This document shows positions 13,651 through 13,798 of a DNA stretch of 13,798 nucleotides, piece after piece. The notes under the pieces are model-generated. The model searched no databases, was not told the origin of the DNA, and saw only the letters and a list, made by a program, of their open reading frames with translations. Source of the DNA: Treponema sp. Lineage in GTDB: Bacteria; Spirochaetota; Spirochaetia; Treponematales; Breznakiellaceae. Within the stretch, counting starts at the first letter, position 1. Every line of letters begins with the position of its first letter. Location of the stretch: assembly GCA_009784995.1 (NCBI GenBank), contig WQXE01000043.1:1-13798 (forward strand), given 5' to 3'. Made by a program: the position numbers and the translations under genes.

Positions 13651-13677
13651 CAGTTATAAAGATGAATTTTATAACTG
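13651..13677. repeat. Perfect 10-bp inverted repeat upstream of the recombinase
   Basis: CAGTTATAAA (13651-13660) and TTTATAACTG (13668-13677) are separated by 7 nt. The right arm abuts the GGAGGAG ribosome site of the recombinase gene. It contains TATAAA, which could be a -10. It may be an operator, a recombinase binding site, or a hairpin that controls translation. Confidence 0.6.
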
Positions 13678-13685
13678 GAGGAGTT

Positions 13686-13798
13686 ATGGTTTACGGATAT
13701 ATAAGGGTAAGTAAGGATAAACAATCTGTCGAAAACCAGCGGTATGAGATAGAAAGGTTTTGTATGAAAAACAATGTTTCTATTGACCAATGGATTGA
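13686..13798 (+). CDS. Serine recombinase (resolvase/invertase family), N-terminal 37 residues, cut by the window edge
   Basis: The visible N-terminus, MVYGYIRVSKDKQSVENQR and onward, is the start of the resolvase/invertase catalytic domain. The nucleophilic serine is Ser10 in YIRVS, and Arg8 and the downstream QR pair are also typical. Such enzymes make double-strand breaks at two sites and religate after rotation, giving inversion, deletion or integration. The sequence is close to the Mpi-type small DNA invertases of Bacteroidetes as I remember them, but the subgroup cannot be settled from 37 residues. A GGAGGAG ribosome site lies a few bases upstream, and a perfect 10-bp inverted repeat precedes it. 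The rest of the gene is outside the window. Confidence 0.88.
   Translation, partial: MVYGYIRVSKDKQSVENQRYEIERFCMKNNVSIDQWI

Noticed and set aside
13632..13660. Sigma70 promoter for the recombinase using TATAAA at 13655-13660
   Set aside because: No acceptable -35 hexamer lies at 16-18 nt, so I kept only the inverted repeat as a feature.

Overview
The window is AT-rich bacterial chromosome, most likely from a spirochaete of the Treponema lineage. Three things point there: a double cyclic-nucleotide-domain Crp-like regulator, a secreted protein and TPR proteins of a type I recall from treponemes, and an EIDV...VEIK nuclease-fold protein that I recall as multicopy in host-associated treponemes. 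The species cannot be fixed from the sequence alone; a termite-gut or other animal-associated Treponema is my guess.

Layout. (1) Positions 1-2909, minus strand: a compact probable operon. In transcription order it holds an unknown helical protein, the 16S rRNA methyltransferase RsmD, a small TPR-like protein, a TPR protein, and the start of the radical-SAM methyltransferase RlmN, which runs off the left edge. (2) Positions 3049-4281, plus strand: a Crp-like regulator with two cNMP-binding domains behind a strong sigma70-type promoter, followed by three consecutive hairpins. (3) Positions 4438-8120, plus strand: a secreted protein, an overlapping DUF192 lipoprotein, and a ClpC-type AAA+ unfoldase with its own promoter. 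(4) Positions 8247-10376, minus strand: glgC (ADP-glucose pyrophosphorylase) followed with no gap by a VanY-like lipoprotein peptidase. (5) Positions 10511-12823, plus strand: an MrfA/YprA-type DNA-repair helicase, divergent from glgC. (6) Positions 12847-13383, minus strand: a PD-(D/E)XK-fold protein. (7) Positions 13384-13685: repeat-rich non-coding DNA, then the N-terminus of a serine recombinase that runs off the right edge.

Most genes are housekeeping (rRNA modification, proteolysis, glycogen, cell-wall trimming, DNA repair). The distinctive layer is a set of dispersed repeats. An ACACGGAG-type inverted repeat lies in frame inside the DUF192 lipoprotein gene. A CACGGATT-type inverted repeat fills the clpC-vanY gap. 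An AAAGAACA-type repeat lies in frame inside the helicase, with a clear relative about 1.6 kb downstream beside the recombinase. Two of the three families have therefore become protein-coding sequence. A second theme is that several start codons sit directly behind a -10-like hexamer with no Shine-Dalgarno sequence, which suggests leaderless transcripts.

No tRNA, rRNA, CRISPR array or complete insertion sequence was recognised.
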